64,000 nucleotides of DNA. Origin: Gammaproteobacteria bacterium (GTDB taxonomy: Bacteria; Pseudomonadota; Gammaproteobacteria; GCA-001735895). The notes beneath the pieces are model-generated. The model was not told the origin of the DNA, made no database searches, and saw only the letters and a list, made by a program, of their open reading frames with translations. The position numbers and the translations under genes were made by a program. The stretch is taken from assembly GCA_030066085.1 (NCBI GenBank), contig JASJCI010000015.1, positions 1 to 64,000 on the forward strand, given 5' to 3'. Shown piece after piece: positions 46,670 to 55,906 of the stretch; position 1 is the first letter of the stretch; every line of letters starts with the position of its first letter.

Positions 46670-47767
46670 TCAGGCTTCCCGCAGTTGCGTGATGACTTCG
46701 TTGGTGACAGCGCGGGTGCCCATGTCGCCGCCGAACTCTCTCGGCCGGATGCGGTTGGCGGCAAAGCCCCGCTCGACCGCGGATTCGATTGCGCTCGCGG
46801 CGCGCGCCAGCGCGTCGCAGGCGGTTTTTTCGGCGAGGTAGTCGAGCATCAGCGCCCCGCTAAGGATCGCCGCCAGCGGGTTGGCCAGGTCCTGGTCCAT
46901 GATATCGGGCGCGCTGCCGTGCGCCGGCTGGAACAGGCCGGTTGTGTCGCCGATCTCGGCGCAGGCGGCCATACCCATGCCGCCGACCAGGCCGCCGGCA
47001 AGGTCGGACAGGATGTCGCCGAACATGTTTTCCGTCACCAGCACGTCGAAGTCCCAGGGCCGCCGGATAAAGTCCAGCGCCTGCGCGTCGACATAGTTGT
47101 AGCCTGTTTCGACGTCGGGGAACTCGGCCCTGATCTCGTCGAAGATCTGGCGGAAAAACGCCATCGAGGTGAACACGTTGGCCTTGTCGACGCAGGTCAG
47201 CAGGCCGCGATGTCCGCGTGCCCGGCGCTTGCGCGCCAGCTCGAAGCCGAAACGATGCAGTTTTTCGGTGGTCGCGCGCGTGATGCGCAGCGTGTCGCGT
47301 ACCTCGCGATCGTCGATCACCTCGCTGCGACCGTGCACCGCGGCCGAGTAGAACAGGCCCTCGGTGGATTCGCGCAGGATGACCAGGTCGATGTCGGCCG
47401 CGCGCGGATCGGCCAGGCGCTGCGGTGCATTGGGGTAAGCCCTGACCGGGCGCACGCCGGCATAGAGACCGTAGATGTCGCGCAGGCGCAGGTGCGGAGA
47501 AATCTCGGTGCCGTCGGTGTGACGGATGGCCGGCAGGCCGATGGCGCCGAGGAAAATGGCGTCGCATTCCCCGGCCGCGGTTTCCCCGCCAGGCTCGATG
47601 TCGATGCCGTTGTCGGCGTAGTAGCCGGCGCCTGCCAGTATTTCGCGGTACTCGAGATCGAAGCCGCCGACTCGTGCGCGTGCCGCGTCGATAACGGCCA
47701 GCGTCGCGTCGGTCACGTCGATGCCGATGCCGTCGCCGCGAATGATGGCGACTTGCGCGTGGATCAT
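46670..47767 (-). CDS. Isopropylmalate/tartrate-dehydrogenase-family beta-decarboxylating dehydrogenase
   Basis: 365 residues from ATG 47767. Metal-dependent NAD(P) 2-hydroxyacid oxidative decarboxylase fold: RGDGIGIDVT at the start, the substrate loop RESTEGLFY, CVDKANVF, the metal-binding VTENMFGDILSDLAG and the cofactor segment PAHGSAPDI. It is detached from leuCD, and the substrate loop resembles tartrate/homoisocitrate-type members more than LeuB, so it is probably catabolic. Divergent from the DUF364 gene. Confidence 0.88.
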   Translation of the reverse strand: MIHAQVAIIRGDGIGIDVTDATLAVIDAARARVGGFDLEYREILAGAGYYADNGIDIEPGGETAAGECDAIFLGAIGLPAIRHTDGTEISPHLRLRDIYGLYAGVRPVRAYPNAPQRLADPRAADIDLVILRESTEGLFYSAAVHGRSEVIDDREVRDTLRITRATTEKLHRFGFELARKRRARGHRGLLTCVDKANVFTSMAFFRQIFDEIRAEFPDVETGYNYVDAQALDFIRRPWDFDVLVTENMFGDILSDLAGGLVGGMGMAACAEIGDTTGLFQPAHGSAPDIMDQDLANPLAAILSGALMLDYLAEKTACDALARAASAIESAVERGFAANRIRPREFGGDMGTRAVTNEVITQLREA

Positions 47768-47891
47768 GCCTGTTGTCTCGCCCTGTCTTTATTGCGGGTT
47801 GGCCATGCTGCGCCGAGTTTATCCGATTTTCGGACCGCTGTTGTGGTCGGATTGGGTAAACTGGCGGGGTGTTTTTGGCGGAGCCCGGGAC

Positions 47892-48731
47892 TTGAGCCTC
47901 GACTCGCAAATCATCTCGCTCGGTCGACGTCTGTACGTCGAGCTGAAGCCGCCCGCGGTAGCGGGGGTTTACCTGCCGGCCCTGGTGCAGGACGACGAAT
48001 ATCGCGATGAATTTGGCTTCGTCTTTCTGCAGGACGGTACCGCGGCGCCGTTTTACGTCAGCCTGCCCGGCACGCTGGCCGCGTTGCACGCGCGTTTTCC
48101 CGGGCAGGCGCAGGCAGAACTCGACCTGCTCGAGTGCCTGCAGGGATTCGAGTCGAGCGAGTTGGCTATCCGTGCGCTCGCGCTCGGCGCGTGGAATGCG
48201 CTGGGCCAGCACCTGTTCAAACGCGCGGAATTCGCATTGCCGCCGCGCGGCAGCCTCGCTGGATTCGATCCGCACCCGGGGGAACGCGTCGGCATGGTCG
48301 GTTACTTTTGCCCGGTCATCGACCGCCTGGTCGAACGGGGAGTCGAGGTACTGGTGATCGAGCAGCAACCGGGGCGGGTACCGGCGCGCGAGCGGGTGCA
48401 GTTGTCCGAGGATCCGGCGTCGCTGGCCGAATGTCGGCTGGTTTACTGTACCGCCTCGACCCTGGTCAACGGATCGCTCGAGCAGATACTCGGGCACTGC
48501 GGCAAGGCCGAGATTATCGACCTGATCGGCCCCAGCGGCAGCGGGTTACCGGACTTGCTGCTGGCGCGCGGCATCCACGCGGTCGGCGGTGCAAGCTTCC
48601 CCGACAGTAACGCGCTGCGCGGCGCGCTTGCAAACGGGCAGTCCTGGGGATCGGTGGCGCAGAAGTACGAGCTGGGGGCGGCCAGTTATCCAGGCGTCGA
48701 GGTTCTGCTCGACCGGGTAGAGCAGGTCTAG
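47892..48731 (+). CDS. DUF4213/DUF364 (putative heavy-metal chelation) protein
   Basis: 279 residues from TTG 47892, which has GGCGGAG 8 nt upstream; an in-frame ATG at 47805 would add a non-conserved stretch. The C-terminal DUF364 domain shows GMVGYFCPVIDRLVERGVEV, TASTLVNGSLEQIL and IGPSGSGLPDLLLARG. The family is linked by structure to Rossmann-like proteins and by genome context to metal or cofactor handling; its reaction is unknown. The stop overlaps the convergent esterase gene by 4 bp. Confidence 0.82.
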   Translation: MSLDSQIISLGRRLYVELKPPAVAGVYLPALVQDDEYRDEFGFVFLQDGTAAPFYVSLPGTLAALHARFPGQAQAELDLLECLQGFESSELAIRALALGAWNALGQHLFKRAEFALPPRGSLAGFDPHPGERVGMVGYFCPVIDRLVERGVEVLVIEQQPGRVPARERVQLSEDPASLAECRLVYCTASTLVNGSLEQILGHCGKAEIIDLIGPSGSGLPDLLLARGIHAVGGASFPDSNALRGALANGQSWGSVAQKYELGAASYPGVEVLLDRVEQV

Positions 48732-49663
48732 GGCGCCTCGGTCCGGTTGCTGAAAAAAGACCAGATCACGTCGCTGGCGTGGATGTCGAGATTGACCGCG
48801 CCGGCCACCGCGGGCGCAATCACGCCCTCGACTCCGGGCCAGTTGTGCCCGCCGCCGAGCACCGCGTAAAGCGCAACACGGGCATCGCGGACACATTCCC
48901 GCGTTTCGATGATGCGCACGCGGGTACCGGGTGACAGGCCGCCCGCGGGCAGTTCGCGCATGCTGACATCCGGATTGCAGCCATTGCGGTCCGCCCAGTA
49001 CTTGAGCGAGGACGAGACCGGTAGCGCAACCGTTTGCTGGTTACCCTGGCCGTCACGCACGCCGGCGCCTGCCCAGGGTATCGTGCGATCCTCGGTACCG
49101 TGGATGTAGAGCGCATCGATCGGCCGAATACGCCGGCAGATTTTCGGCATGACGCCGAAGCCGCCGGCGGCGACCGACGCAAACGCGGCGATTGGACCGT
49201 CGGCCTCGCAGGCCAGCCGCTGTGCCATGAAGCCGCCATTGGAAATACCGGTCGCGTAGACCCGTTCGGAGTCGACCGGGTAAGCCGCGCTCAGCACCCG
49301 GGTCAACGCGACCAGGAAATCGACGTCGTCGGGACCTGCCTGCGCGCCGGGAATCCCGTGCAGGTAGTTCCAGTGGTTTTGCAGGCTGTTCGGGTAGGCC
49401 ACGATAAACCCGTGTCGCTCCGCCCGCTGATCGAAGCCGGTCAGGCGAGCCATGCGCGCACCGTCGCCCGCGCGACCGTGCAGCGCGAGCAGCAGCGGCA
49501 GGCGCGCGTCGGCGGGGCGCGATTCCGGCAGGTATAGCTGGTAACTGCGCACGAGACCGTCGTGTTTCAGGGTCAGTTGCAGCGTTTCGGCAGTAGCGGC
49601 GGTAAACGGCAACAGGCACAGGCCCAGCAGGCAGATCACGAGGCGAATGGCGGTGTCCTCCAC
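48728..49663 (-). CDS. Secreted PHB-depolymerase-family/LpqC-like esterase
   Basis: About 311 residues if started at GTG 49663. The best ribosome site (GGAGG) in fact lies 8 nt before an ATT codon at 49648, and an ATG exists at 49732, so the start is uncertain; all keep the signal peptide (LVICLLGLCLLPFTAATA). Alpha/beta hydrolase with LHGRAGDGARM near the oxyanion hole, nucleophile Ser in GISNGG, and HGTEDRTIPW plus GGGHNWPG carrying the Asp/His. Family members cleave polyhydroxybutyrate oligomers, feruloyl or acetyl esters; the substrate is unknown. Exported. Confidence 0.85.
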   Translation of the reverse strand: MEDTAIRLVICLLGLCLLPFTAATAETLQLTLKHDGLVRSYQLYLPESRPADARLPLLLALHGRAGDGARMARLTGFDQRAERHGFIVAYPNSLQNHWNYLHGIPGAQAGPDDVDFLVALTRVLSAAYPVDSERVYATGISNGGFMAQRLACEADGPIAAFASVAAGGFGVMPKICRRIRPIDALYIHGTEDRTIPWAGAGVRDGQGNQQTVALPVSSSLKYWADRNGCNPDVSMRELPAGGLSPGTRVRIIETRECVRDARVALYAVLGGGHNWPGVEGVIAPAVAGAVNLDIHASDVIWSFFSNRTEAP

Positions 49664-50010
49664 GATTGATGTCGAGGCGCCAGTATAGCAGTAGCGATTA
49701 TCACTGCCCTGTTGCCGTTGCGAATGATCCATCCTCGATTTGCGCGCGTAACATGCTCGCGGGGCGCTTGGCAGTACTGGCCGGGCACCCTCTTGTTTGC
49801 CCTTGTAAGATGGCGTTTTCTCCTCCCTCCCTGAAATCGCCAGGCCCGGACAGGGGAGCGCCCCGCACTTTTTTTCAAACCCAAATCATTCGTTCGTACT
49901 AGCGCCGCGCGCCATCCTGGTGAAAACCCGACCCTGGTGATCCGCATTCGAAGGGTTGTCGTATCCACCGCCCGCATTGATTGCGAACCACTACTTATCC
50001 GGAGGATAAA
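49664..50010. other. Intergenic region between the esterase and fasciclin genes
   Basis: No gene found. It must carry divergent promoters, but no clear -35/-10 pair stands out. A GGGG-AGCG-CCCC hairpin followed by seven T (49853-49875) is too short to call a terminator. GGAGG at 50001 serves the fasciclin gene. Confidence 0.5.
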
Positions 50011-50496
50011 ATGTCAAACCTGAAAAAATTTCTCATTGCGCTTGTAGCTATTTCACCGCTGGCCTTCGCCGGTCAGGCCGTCAAGGCAGGCGATATCGTC
50101 GATACCGCCGCGTCCAGCGACCAGTTCAGCACCCTGGTAGCCGCCGTCAAGGCTGCCGGTCTCGTCGACACCCTGAAGGGTGACGGTCCGTTCACCGTGT
50201 TTGCACCGACCAACGACGCTTTTGCCGCGCTGCCGGAAGGCACCGTCGAGAGCCTGCTGAAGCCGGAGAACAAGGAGCAGCTGGTTGCCGTCCTGACCTA
50301 CCACGTCATCCCGGGCAGGGTCATGTCCGCGGACATCGCCGGCAAGACTGCCGAAGTCAAGACCGTACAGGGCAGCGAGCTGTCCATCGATGCAACTTCG
50401 GGCGTCATGGTCGACAACGCGTCGGTAACGACTGCCGACATCATTACCAGCAACGGCGTCATCCACGTCATCGACAAGGTCGTACTGCCGAACTAA
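50011..50496 (+). CDS. Secreted fasciclin (FAS1) domain protein
   Basis: 161 residues from ATG 50011, just after GGAGGATAAA. The signal peptide ([20 protein letters not shown]) is followed by a single FAS1 domain: H1 box [31 protein letters not shown], and H2 box [13 protein letters not shown] at the C-terminus. Such proteins act in adhesion or as periplasmic/extracellular scaffolds. Strong ribosome site and strong terminator suggest high expression. Confidence 0.95.
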   Translation: MSNLKKFLIALVAISPLAFAGQAVKAGDIVDTAASSDQFSTLVAAVKAAGLVDTLKGDGPFTVFAPTNDAFAALPEGTVESLLKPENKEQLVAVLTYHVIPGRVMSADIAGKTAEVKTVQGSELSIDATSGVMVDNASVTTADIITSNGVIHVIDKVVLPN

Positions 50497-50518
50497 GGCC
50501 CGACGATCAATCGATGCG

Positions 50519-50550
50519 AAAAGGCTGGCACTTGCCAGCCTTTTCTTTTT
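50519..50550 (+). terminator. Rho-independent terminator after the fasciclin gene
   Basis: AAAAGGCTGGCA (50519-50530) and TGCCAGCCTTTT (50533-50544) form a 12-bp perfect inverted repeat followed by CTTTTT. One of the clearest terminators in the window. Confidence 0.93.
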
Positions 50551-50568
50551 CCGCGAGTCTTCCTGATC

Positions 50569-52140
50569 ATGACTGCAACAACCTCGTCCGCAAGCTGTCG
50601 CAGGCTACGCCTGGTGCTTGGCGATCAGCTCAATCATGCGCATTCCTGGTACGACAGCACGGACCCCGATACGCTGTACCTGGTGGTGGAACTGTTGCAG
50701 GAAACCGCCTACGTGCGCCACCACGTGCAAAAGCTGTGCGCTTTCTTTGCCGCGATGGCAGCCTTTGCCGACGGCCTGCGCGAGCACGGGCACGCGGTGT
50801 TGCACCTGACGCTCGACCAAAGCTCGCGCTACCGGGACCTGCCCGAACTGATCCTCGCCCTGTGCGAGCGCTACCAGGTCGAGACCTTCGAGTACCAGGC
50901 ACCGGACGAGTACCGCCTGCGACGGCAGCTGCGCGAGTTCGACATGCCCACCGGCGTCGCGCGCCAGGAGTACGACAGCGAACACTTCCTGTTGCCGCAA
51001 AGCGAATTCGAAAGCTGGATCAAGCCAGGCCGGCACAACCGCCTGGAAAGCTTTTACCGCCGCATGCGCAAGCGTCTCGACCTGTTGATGGACGGCGACC
51101 AGCCGCGCGGCGGGCAGTGGAACTACGATCACGATAATCGCAACAAGCTGAAACCCGCCGATCTTGCCGAAATCCCGCCGCCGCGGCTGTTCGCCAACGA
51201 CGTCGGTGACATCGTCGAGCGCCTCGAGCGCCACGGGGTCGATCATTTCGGCAGGGTCATGAGCGAACTGCCGTGGCCGGTCGACCGCGACCAGGCCCTG
51301 GAACTACTCGATTATTTTGTCGCGACCTGCCTGCCGCGCTTCGGCCGTTTCCAGGACGCGATGACCGCGCGGCACGAACATGCCTGGAGCCTGTACCACT
51401 CGCGGCTGTCGTTTGCGCTCAACAGCAAGCTGCTGCATCCGCGCGAAGTGGTCGACGCGGCGATCACGGCTTTCGATGCCGATGACTCAGCTATCGATAT
51501 CGCCCAGGTCGAGGGCTTCGTGCGGCAGGTCATCGGCTGGCGCGAGTACGTGCGCGCGGTCTACTGGGTCAACATGCCGGCCTACGCCGAGCGTAATCAA
51601 CTCGATGCCAGGCGCGACCTGCCGGCTTTCTTCTGGACCGGCGAGACGCGCATGAACTGCATGCGCCATGCGCTCGGCCAGTCGCTGGACTGGGCCTACG
51701 CCCATCACATCCAGCGGCTGATGATTACCGGGAATTTCTGCCTGCTCGCCGGTATCGCGCCGGACCAGGTCGACGCCTGGTACCTCGGCATCTATGTCGA
51801 TGCGATCGAGTGGGTCGAGATGCCGAACACGCGCGGCATGAGCCAGTTCGCCGACGGGGGCCTGATCGCAACCAAGCCCTACTGTGCCGGCGGCAACTAC
51901 ATCAACAAGATGAGCGACTACTGCGGCGGCTGTCACTATGACGTGCGCGCCAAAACCGGCGAAAGAGCCTGCCCGTTCAACAGCCTTTACTGGGATTTCA
52001 TGCTACGTCACCGCGAGCGGCTGGCGACCAACCCGCGAATCGGCGTAATGTATCGGAACTGGGATCGCCAGGACGAGGAAGTCCGGTCGGCGACGCTGGC
52101 GCGCGCGCGCGATTGCATCGACAACCTGGAAAAGCTCTAG
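50569..52140 (+). CDS. Fe-S cluster cryptochrome/photolyase (FeS-BCP, PhrB-type (6-4) photolyase-like)
   Basis: 523 residues from ATG 50569. N-terminal photolyase-related domain (LRLVLGDQLNHAHSW), helical FAD-binding C-terminal half (GWREYVRAVYWVNMPAYAERN, GMSQFADGGLIATKPY), and four cysteines for a [4Fe-4S] cluster (one in RMNCMRH, two in YCGGC, one in ACPFNSLYW). The family repairs (6-4) photoproducts with blue light or acts as a photoreceptor. A DUF2256 gene, often linked with this family, lies 1.2 kb downstream. The stop overlaps the convergent GNAT gene by 4 bp. Confidence 0.92.
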   Translation: MTATTSSASCRRLRLVLGDQLNHAHSWYDSTDPDTLYLVVELLQETAYVRHHVQKLCAFFAAMAAFADGLREHGHAVLHLTLDQSSRYRDLPELILALCERYQVETFEYQAPDEYRLRRQLREFDMPTGVARQEYDSEHFLLPQSEFESWIKPGRHNRLESFYRRMRKRLDLLMDGDQPRGGQWNYDHDNRNKLKPADLAEIPPPRLFANDVGDIVERLERHGVDHFGRVMSELPWPVDRDQALELLDYFVATCLPRFGRFQDAMTARHEHAWSLYHSRLSFALNSKLLHPREVVDAAITAFDADDSAIDIAQVEGFVRQVIGWREYVRAVYWVNMPAYAERNQLDARRDLPAFFWTGETRMNCMRHALGQSLDWAYAHHIQRLMITGNFCLLAGIAPDQVDAWYLGIYVDAIEWVEMPNTRGMSQFADGGLIATKPYCAGGNYINKMSDYCGGCHYDVRAKTGERACPFNSLYWDFMLRHRERLATNPRIGVMYRNWDRQDEEVRSATLARARDCIDNLEKL

Positions 52141-52655
52141 GCCGCGCTGCTGTCCTTGTCGGCGAGAGATTTCCACAGCAACCACGGGTAGTCGTTACCG
52201 AGGTCGACCTGCGGCAGCCGCTGGTAGCCGCTGGATTCGAAAAAGCCGATAGACTCCGGCCGCGAACGCACGCGCATGCCGCGGCCCTGCAGCCGCGCGA
52301 TGTCTTCGGCGGCTCGCAACAGCTGCCTGCCCACGCCGCGGCGCTGCAGTTGCGGATGCACGTAAAGCCCATGCAGCAGAACCGCGTGGTCATCTGCTGC
52401 TGATTCGAGTGCGGAAACGCCGAGAATTTCGCTACCCTCGGCTACCACCAGGTCGAGGTGGGCAAGATCGATTTCGGTGTAACGGTACAGCGGCAAGCTC
52501 AGGCGTAGCACGCGCGGGCTGACGAGCCAGGTCGCAATGGCCTGCTCGATGATTGCGTTTATCGCGGGTAAGTCGCCTGCGTTTGCCCGGCGCAGGCGCG
52601 CCGCAGGACTCGCCGGCGATGACCCGGGCTGGCTGTTCAGGGGGACGATGTTCAT
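52137..52655 (-). CDS. GNAT-family N-acetyltransferase
   Basis: 172 residues from ATG 52655. The acetyl-CoA-binding motif A is clear: LLHGLYVHPQLQRRGVGRQLLRAAE (about 92-116, QRRGVG loop), followed by SIGFFESSGYQRL. Substrate unknown. Convergent with the photolyase gene and divergent from coq7. Confidence 0.88.
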   Translation of the reverse strand: MNIVPLNSQPGSSPASPAARLRRANAGDLPAINAIIEQAIATWLVSPRVLRLSLPLYRYTEIDLAHLDLVVAEGSEILGVSALESAADDHAVLLHGLYVHPQLQRRGVGRQLLRAAEDIARLQGRGMRVRSRPESIGFFESSGYQRLPQVDLGNDYPWLLWKSLADKDSSAA

Positions 52656-52775
52656 CAGAATCTCCGGGTGGTCGCTAGCATGCGACTCACAGGCAATATA
52701 CGGATGCTCGACTGCCGGGGATCATAATTGGCGGCAACAGCGAACCTTTTTGCCGAGCGCTGCGTAGACACCGGC

Positions 52776-53348
52776 ATGAATATGCCTGTACCCGAAGCGT
52801 TTGTGCGACATGCGAGGCCGCTTGACTGGCCGCGGCATATACCCGCGGACATGCTGCCCGAGTTGCGTTCGGATCACGCCGGCGAGACCGGGGCAGTCGA
52901 GATCTACCGCGGTATTATCGCGCTGACTCGTGACCCGGCAGTGCGCGAATTTGCGTTGCATCATCTCGAGACCGAGCGGCGTCATCTCGAGTGGATGAAC
53001 CGCTTGCTGCCGGCGCACGAGCGCAGCCGGCTGCTGCCAGTGTGGCGTGTTGCCGGCTGGGTTACCGGTGCGTTGCCGGCCCTGTTTGGCGCGCGCGCGG
53101 TGTTTCGCACCGTCGATGCGGTCGAAAGTTTCGTCGATCTGCACTACACGCAGCAGATCGACCTGTTGCGCGACCGCGAGCAACACGCGGCCCTGCGCGC
53201 CCTGCTGGAAGCCTGCCGCGCCGATGAGATCGAGCACCGCGAGGATGCACGTGCACGGCTCGGGCGTCCCGGGCTGGCTGGCCGGGCCTGGGCCGCGCTG
53301 GTCGGCGCCGGCTCGCGCGGCGGGGTGTATCTCGCCAGCCGGTTCTAG
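52776..53348 (+). CDS. coq7: COQ7-type demethoxyubiquinone hydroxylase (ferritin-like di-iron)
   Basis: About 190 residues from ATG 52776; an in-frame TTG at 52728 would add 16 residues. A di-iron four-helix protein with the expected ligands: [39 protein letters not shown] and [10 protein letters not shown]. It hydroxylates demethoxyubiquinone in aerobic ubiquinone synthesis, replacing UbiF. A COQ8/UbiB-like gene follows 260 bp on, consistent with a ubiquinone role for this block. Confidence 0.88.
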   Translation: MNMPVPEAFVRHARPLDWPRHIPADMLPELRSDHAGETGAVEIYRGIIALTRDPAVREFALHHLETERRHLEWMNRLLPAHERSRLLPVWRVAGWVTGALPALFGARAVFRTVDAVESFVDLHYTQQIDLLRDREQHAALRALLEACRADEIEHREDARARLGRPGLAGRAWAALVGAGSRGGVYLASRF

Positions 53349-53388
53349 CCGGCGCGGCGACCGGTGCAACAATACGGCTGACTCGAGC

Positions 53389-53553
53389 ATGGCACATCAC
53401 AAGCCCCATCTACCGCACAAGACCTGCCCGGTTTGCCAACGGCCGTTCGCCTGGCGCAAGCGCTGGCGCAACAACTGGGAACAGGTGCGGTACTGCTCGC
53501 GCCGATGCGCGTCATCCCGCGCTGCGACGGCGGAGCTGCGCGTCCCGCGCTGA
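53389..53553 (+). CDS. DUF2256 small zinc-finger-like protein
   Basis: 54 residues from ATG 53389. The pattern [20 protein letters not shown] followed by VRYCSRRC is diagnostic for DUF2256: four cysteines in two pairs, likely binding zinc, with aromatic and basic residues between. The family commonly neighbours cryptochrome/photolyase-related genes, as here. Function unknown, perhaps an accessory for the Fe-S photolyase. Confidence 0.9.
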   Translation: MAHHKPHLPHKTCPVCQRPFAWRKRWRNNWEQVRYCSRRCASSRAATAELRVPR

Positions 53554-53605
53554 AGCCGGAGACGCGGGCAGCCCGACACGAGATACGAGCCGATAACCGA
53601 AAACC

Positions 53606-55027
53606 ATGCCACCCATTCGCCATAAACCCCTGCCGCGCGGCCGCCTGGGACGCGCGCTGCGTCTCGGCAAGCTTGCTACCGGCGTTGCCGGTGGCGTGGT
53701 CGGTGCCGGTGCCGGGCAGTGGCTGCGCGGCAAGCGGGTCGGCGCGGTCGACCTGTTGCTGAACCCGGCCAATGCAACGCGTATTAGCGCGCAGCTGGCG
53801 GAAATGCGCGGCGCGGCGATGAAGGTCGGCCAGCTGCTGTCGCTGGAGGCGGGTGACTGGCTGCCCGACGAGGTGACGCAGATCCTGGCCAGCCTGCGCG
53901 ACGGCGCATACGCGATGCCGCCGGAAACCCTCGAGCAGGCGCTGGAGCAGGCCTGGGGCGCGCAGTGGAGCGATCATTTCGACGACTTCGAACGCATGCC
54001 GTTCGCCGCTGCCTCGATCGGCCAGGTGCATCGTGCGGTCGATCGCGCCGGGCGTCGGCTGGCGGTCAAGGTGCAGTATCCCGGTATCGCCGAGAGCATC
54101 GACAGCGATGTCGACAATGTCGGCCGCATGCTCAAGCTGTTGCGCCTGGTGCCGCCGGGACTCGACCTGGATGAATTGCTCACGATCGCGCGTTCCCAGC
54201 TGCATGACGAAGCCGATTACCGCCTCGAGGCGGAAAGCCTGCGCAGCTTTCACCAGCTGCTGGACGGCGACGACGTGTTCCGCGTACCCGAGGTTGTGAC
54301 CGCTCTCAGTACGGAGAGCGTGCTGGTGATGACTTATCTCGATGGTGAACACATCGATGCGCTGGTGCGGGTCGAGCCGCCGCTACGCCAGCAGCTGGTC
54401 GGTCGGCTGATCGACCTGACCCTGATGGAGTGCCTGCACTGGGGGGCAGTGCAGAGCGACCCGAACTTCGCCAATTTCCTCTACGATGCCGCCAGCGGCA
54501 CGATCGGGCTGCTCGACTTCGGTGCGCTCAGGCGTTTCGAGCCGGGCCGCTGCCGGGCCTTTGCCGCGCTGGCCGCGGCGTTGCTCGACGACGACCTGGC
54601 CGCGGTCGACGCGGCTGCGCGCGAGGTCGGTTACCTCGACGCGGAGGACAGTTTCAACAACCGCATGGCGATCGTCGAACTGCTGCAGATGGCCGCCGAG
54701 CCGGCGCTTGCGACCGAGTGCTTCGATTTTGGCGGTTCGGACCTGATGCAGCGCATGGGCGATCGCTTGCTGGAATTGCGCTCGCGCCCCGAGCTGCTGA
54801 CGCTGCCGCCCGCGGACGTGTTGTTTCTGCACCGCAAGCTGGCCGGGATCTACCTGCTGTGTGCGCGCGCGGGCGTGCGAATCGACGTGCGTGCACGCGT
54901 CGAAGCAGCGCTGAACCGCGCATACAGCTCGCCACAGGCCGCGCCGACCGGGCTCGTGAATCCCGTCTCGCCGCCGATAGTGCCGGCGTCACCGGCTGTT
55001 GACACGGTCGCCGCGACCTCGAACTAA
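53606..55027 (+). CDS. ABC1/AarF-UbiB-family atypical kinase (COQ8-like)
   Basis: 473 residues from ATG 53606. The signature of the family is present: [17 protein letters not shown] (KxGQ, about 68-84), an Ala-rich loop [11 protein letters not shown], the lysine in AVKVQYPG, the [10 protein letters not shown] acid pair, [12 protein letters not shown] as catalytic loop and LLDFGA as metal-binding motif. SDPNFANF matches the COQ8/ADCK3 type more than UbiB (DPHPGN). It supports ubiquinone biosynthesis as ATPase/kinase. No obvious transmembrane helix at the C-terminus, unlike UbiB. Confidence 0.9.
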   Translation: MPPIRHKPLPRGRLGRALRLGKLATGVAGGVVGAGAGQWLRGKRVGAVDLLLNPANATRISAQLAEMRGAAMKVGQLLSLEAGDWLPDEVTQILASLRDGAYAMPPETLEQALEQAWGAQWSDHFDDFERMPFAAASIGQVHRAVDRAGRRLAVKVQYPGIAESIDSDVDNVGRMLKLLRLVPPGLDLDELLTIARSQLHDEADYRLEAESLRSFHQLLDGDDVFRVPEVVTALSTESVLVMTYLDGEHIDALVRVEPPLRQQLVGRLIDLTLMECLHWGAVQSDPNFANFLYDAASGTIGLLDFGALRRFEPGRCRAFAALAAALLDDDLAAVDAAAREVGYLDAEDSFNNRMAIVELLQMAAEPALATECFDFGGSDLMQRMGDRLLELRSRPELLTLPPADVLFLHRKLAGIYLLCARAGVRIDVRARVEAALNRAYSSPQAAPTGLVNPVSPPIVPASPAVDTVAATSN

Positions 55028-55082
55028 GCCGAAGATATGAACCGGCCTGGAGAATTTCTGCGCGGCATTGCTGACACATTGC

Positions 55083-55119
55083 AAAGTTGTATTGACAACT
55101 TTACCGATATCCTTAAACT
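55083..55119 (+). promoter_or_regulatory. Promoter with HutC-type palindromic operator for gntR-trpBA
   Basis: AAAGTTGT-ATTG-ACAACTTT (55083-55102) is a perfect 8+4+8 inverted repeat, and its centre TTGTATTGACAA resembles HutC/GntR operators. It overlaps a -35 box TTGACA (55092-55097), followed after 16 bp by TAAACT (55114-55119). Binding by the GntR protein encoded 29 bp downstream should block transcription. Confidence 0.75.
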
Positions 55120-55147
55120 GCCATTATCGTTCGTCGCTGCTGGTGTC

Positions 55148-55906
55148 ATGACCCTCAACGTCAATTCCCCGATTCCGCTGTATCGCCAGCTGGCGCTGCG
55201 CATCCGCGATCACATCGACCGCGGTGAAATCGCGGTCAGCGAGAGGATCCCGTCGGAAAATGCGCTCGCGCGCGAGTACGGAATCGGCCGACCCACGGTG
55301 CGCCAGGCAACCGACCTGCTGGTGCGAGAGGGTATCCTGCAGCGCCGCCGGGGCTCGGGCACCTTCGTGCTGCCGCCGACACGGCGTATCGACCTGTTCT
55401 CGCTGGCCGGCACCAGTGCCGCGCTGCGCGAACTGGGGCAGGCGGTGGCAATGTCGTTACTCGGTCCGCAGCGGCTGATCACCGGTCTCGACCGCCTGCC
55501 GGGCCGGCTCGCCGGCAAGCCGGTTTACGAAGTGCGGCGGCTCAGCCGTATCGACGGCGAACCGGTGTTGCTCGAGAACCTGTACCTCGATGCCGGTCTG
55601 TTCGCCGGGCTCGAGCGCTTCGACCTGGAAAACGCGTCGCTGGCGCAAATTGCGCGCGAGCGGTTTTTTCTCGAGGCGACCAGCGCCGACCAGGCTTTCG
55701 AGATCCATATCGCCGACACCGAGACCGCGGGCCTGCTCGCGCTGGAGGCGGGCAGCCCGGTACTGAAAGTCAGCCGCCGGCTGCATTTCGGCCAGTACAG
55801 CGGCGCCATCTATGCCGAAATCTTTTGCCGCACCGACCGTTACCGGTTTTCGCAAACCATTACCACGCCCGATTTACAGAGCAAGGAACCCGACCATGTT
55901 GAATAG
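55148..55906 (+). CDS. GntR-family (HutC/UTRA) transcriptional regulator
   Basis: 252 residues from ATG 55148. Winged helix-turn-helix at about 8-75 (PLYRQLALRIRDHI, ENALAREYGIGRPTVRQAT, RRRGSGTFV) and a UTRA ligand-binding domain (about 95-245; VYEVRRLSRIDGEPVLLENLYLD). It is transcribed with trpB, which it overlaps by 11 bp, and probably autoregulates through the palindrome at 55083. The effector might be tryptophan, indole or a precursor. Confidence 0.93.
   Translation: MTLNVNSPIPLYRQLALRIRDHIDRGEIAVSERIPSENALAREYGIGRPTVRQATDLLVREGILQRRRGSGTFVLPPTRRIDLFSLAGTSAALRELGQAVAMSLLGPQRLITGLDRLPGRLAGKPVYEVRRLSRIDGEPVLLENLYLDAGLFAGLERFDLENASLAQIARERFFLEATSADQAFEIHIADTETAGLLALEAGSPVLKVSRRLHFGQYSGAIYAEIFCRTDRYRFSQTITTPDLQSKEPDHVE

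Noticed and set aside
49853-49875. GGGG-AGCG-CCCC hairpin with a run of seven T
   Set aside because: A 4-bp stem is too short for a credible terminator and it lies upstream of the fasciclin gene with no gene reading into it.
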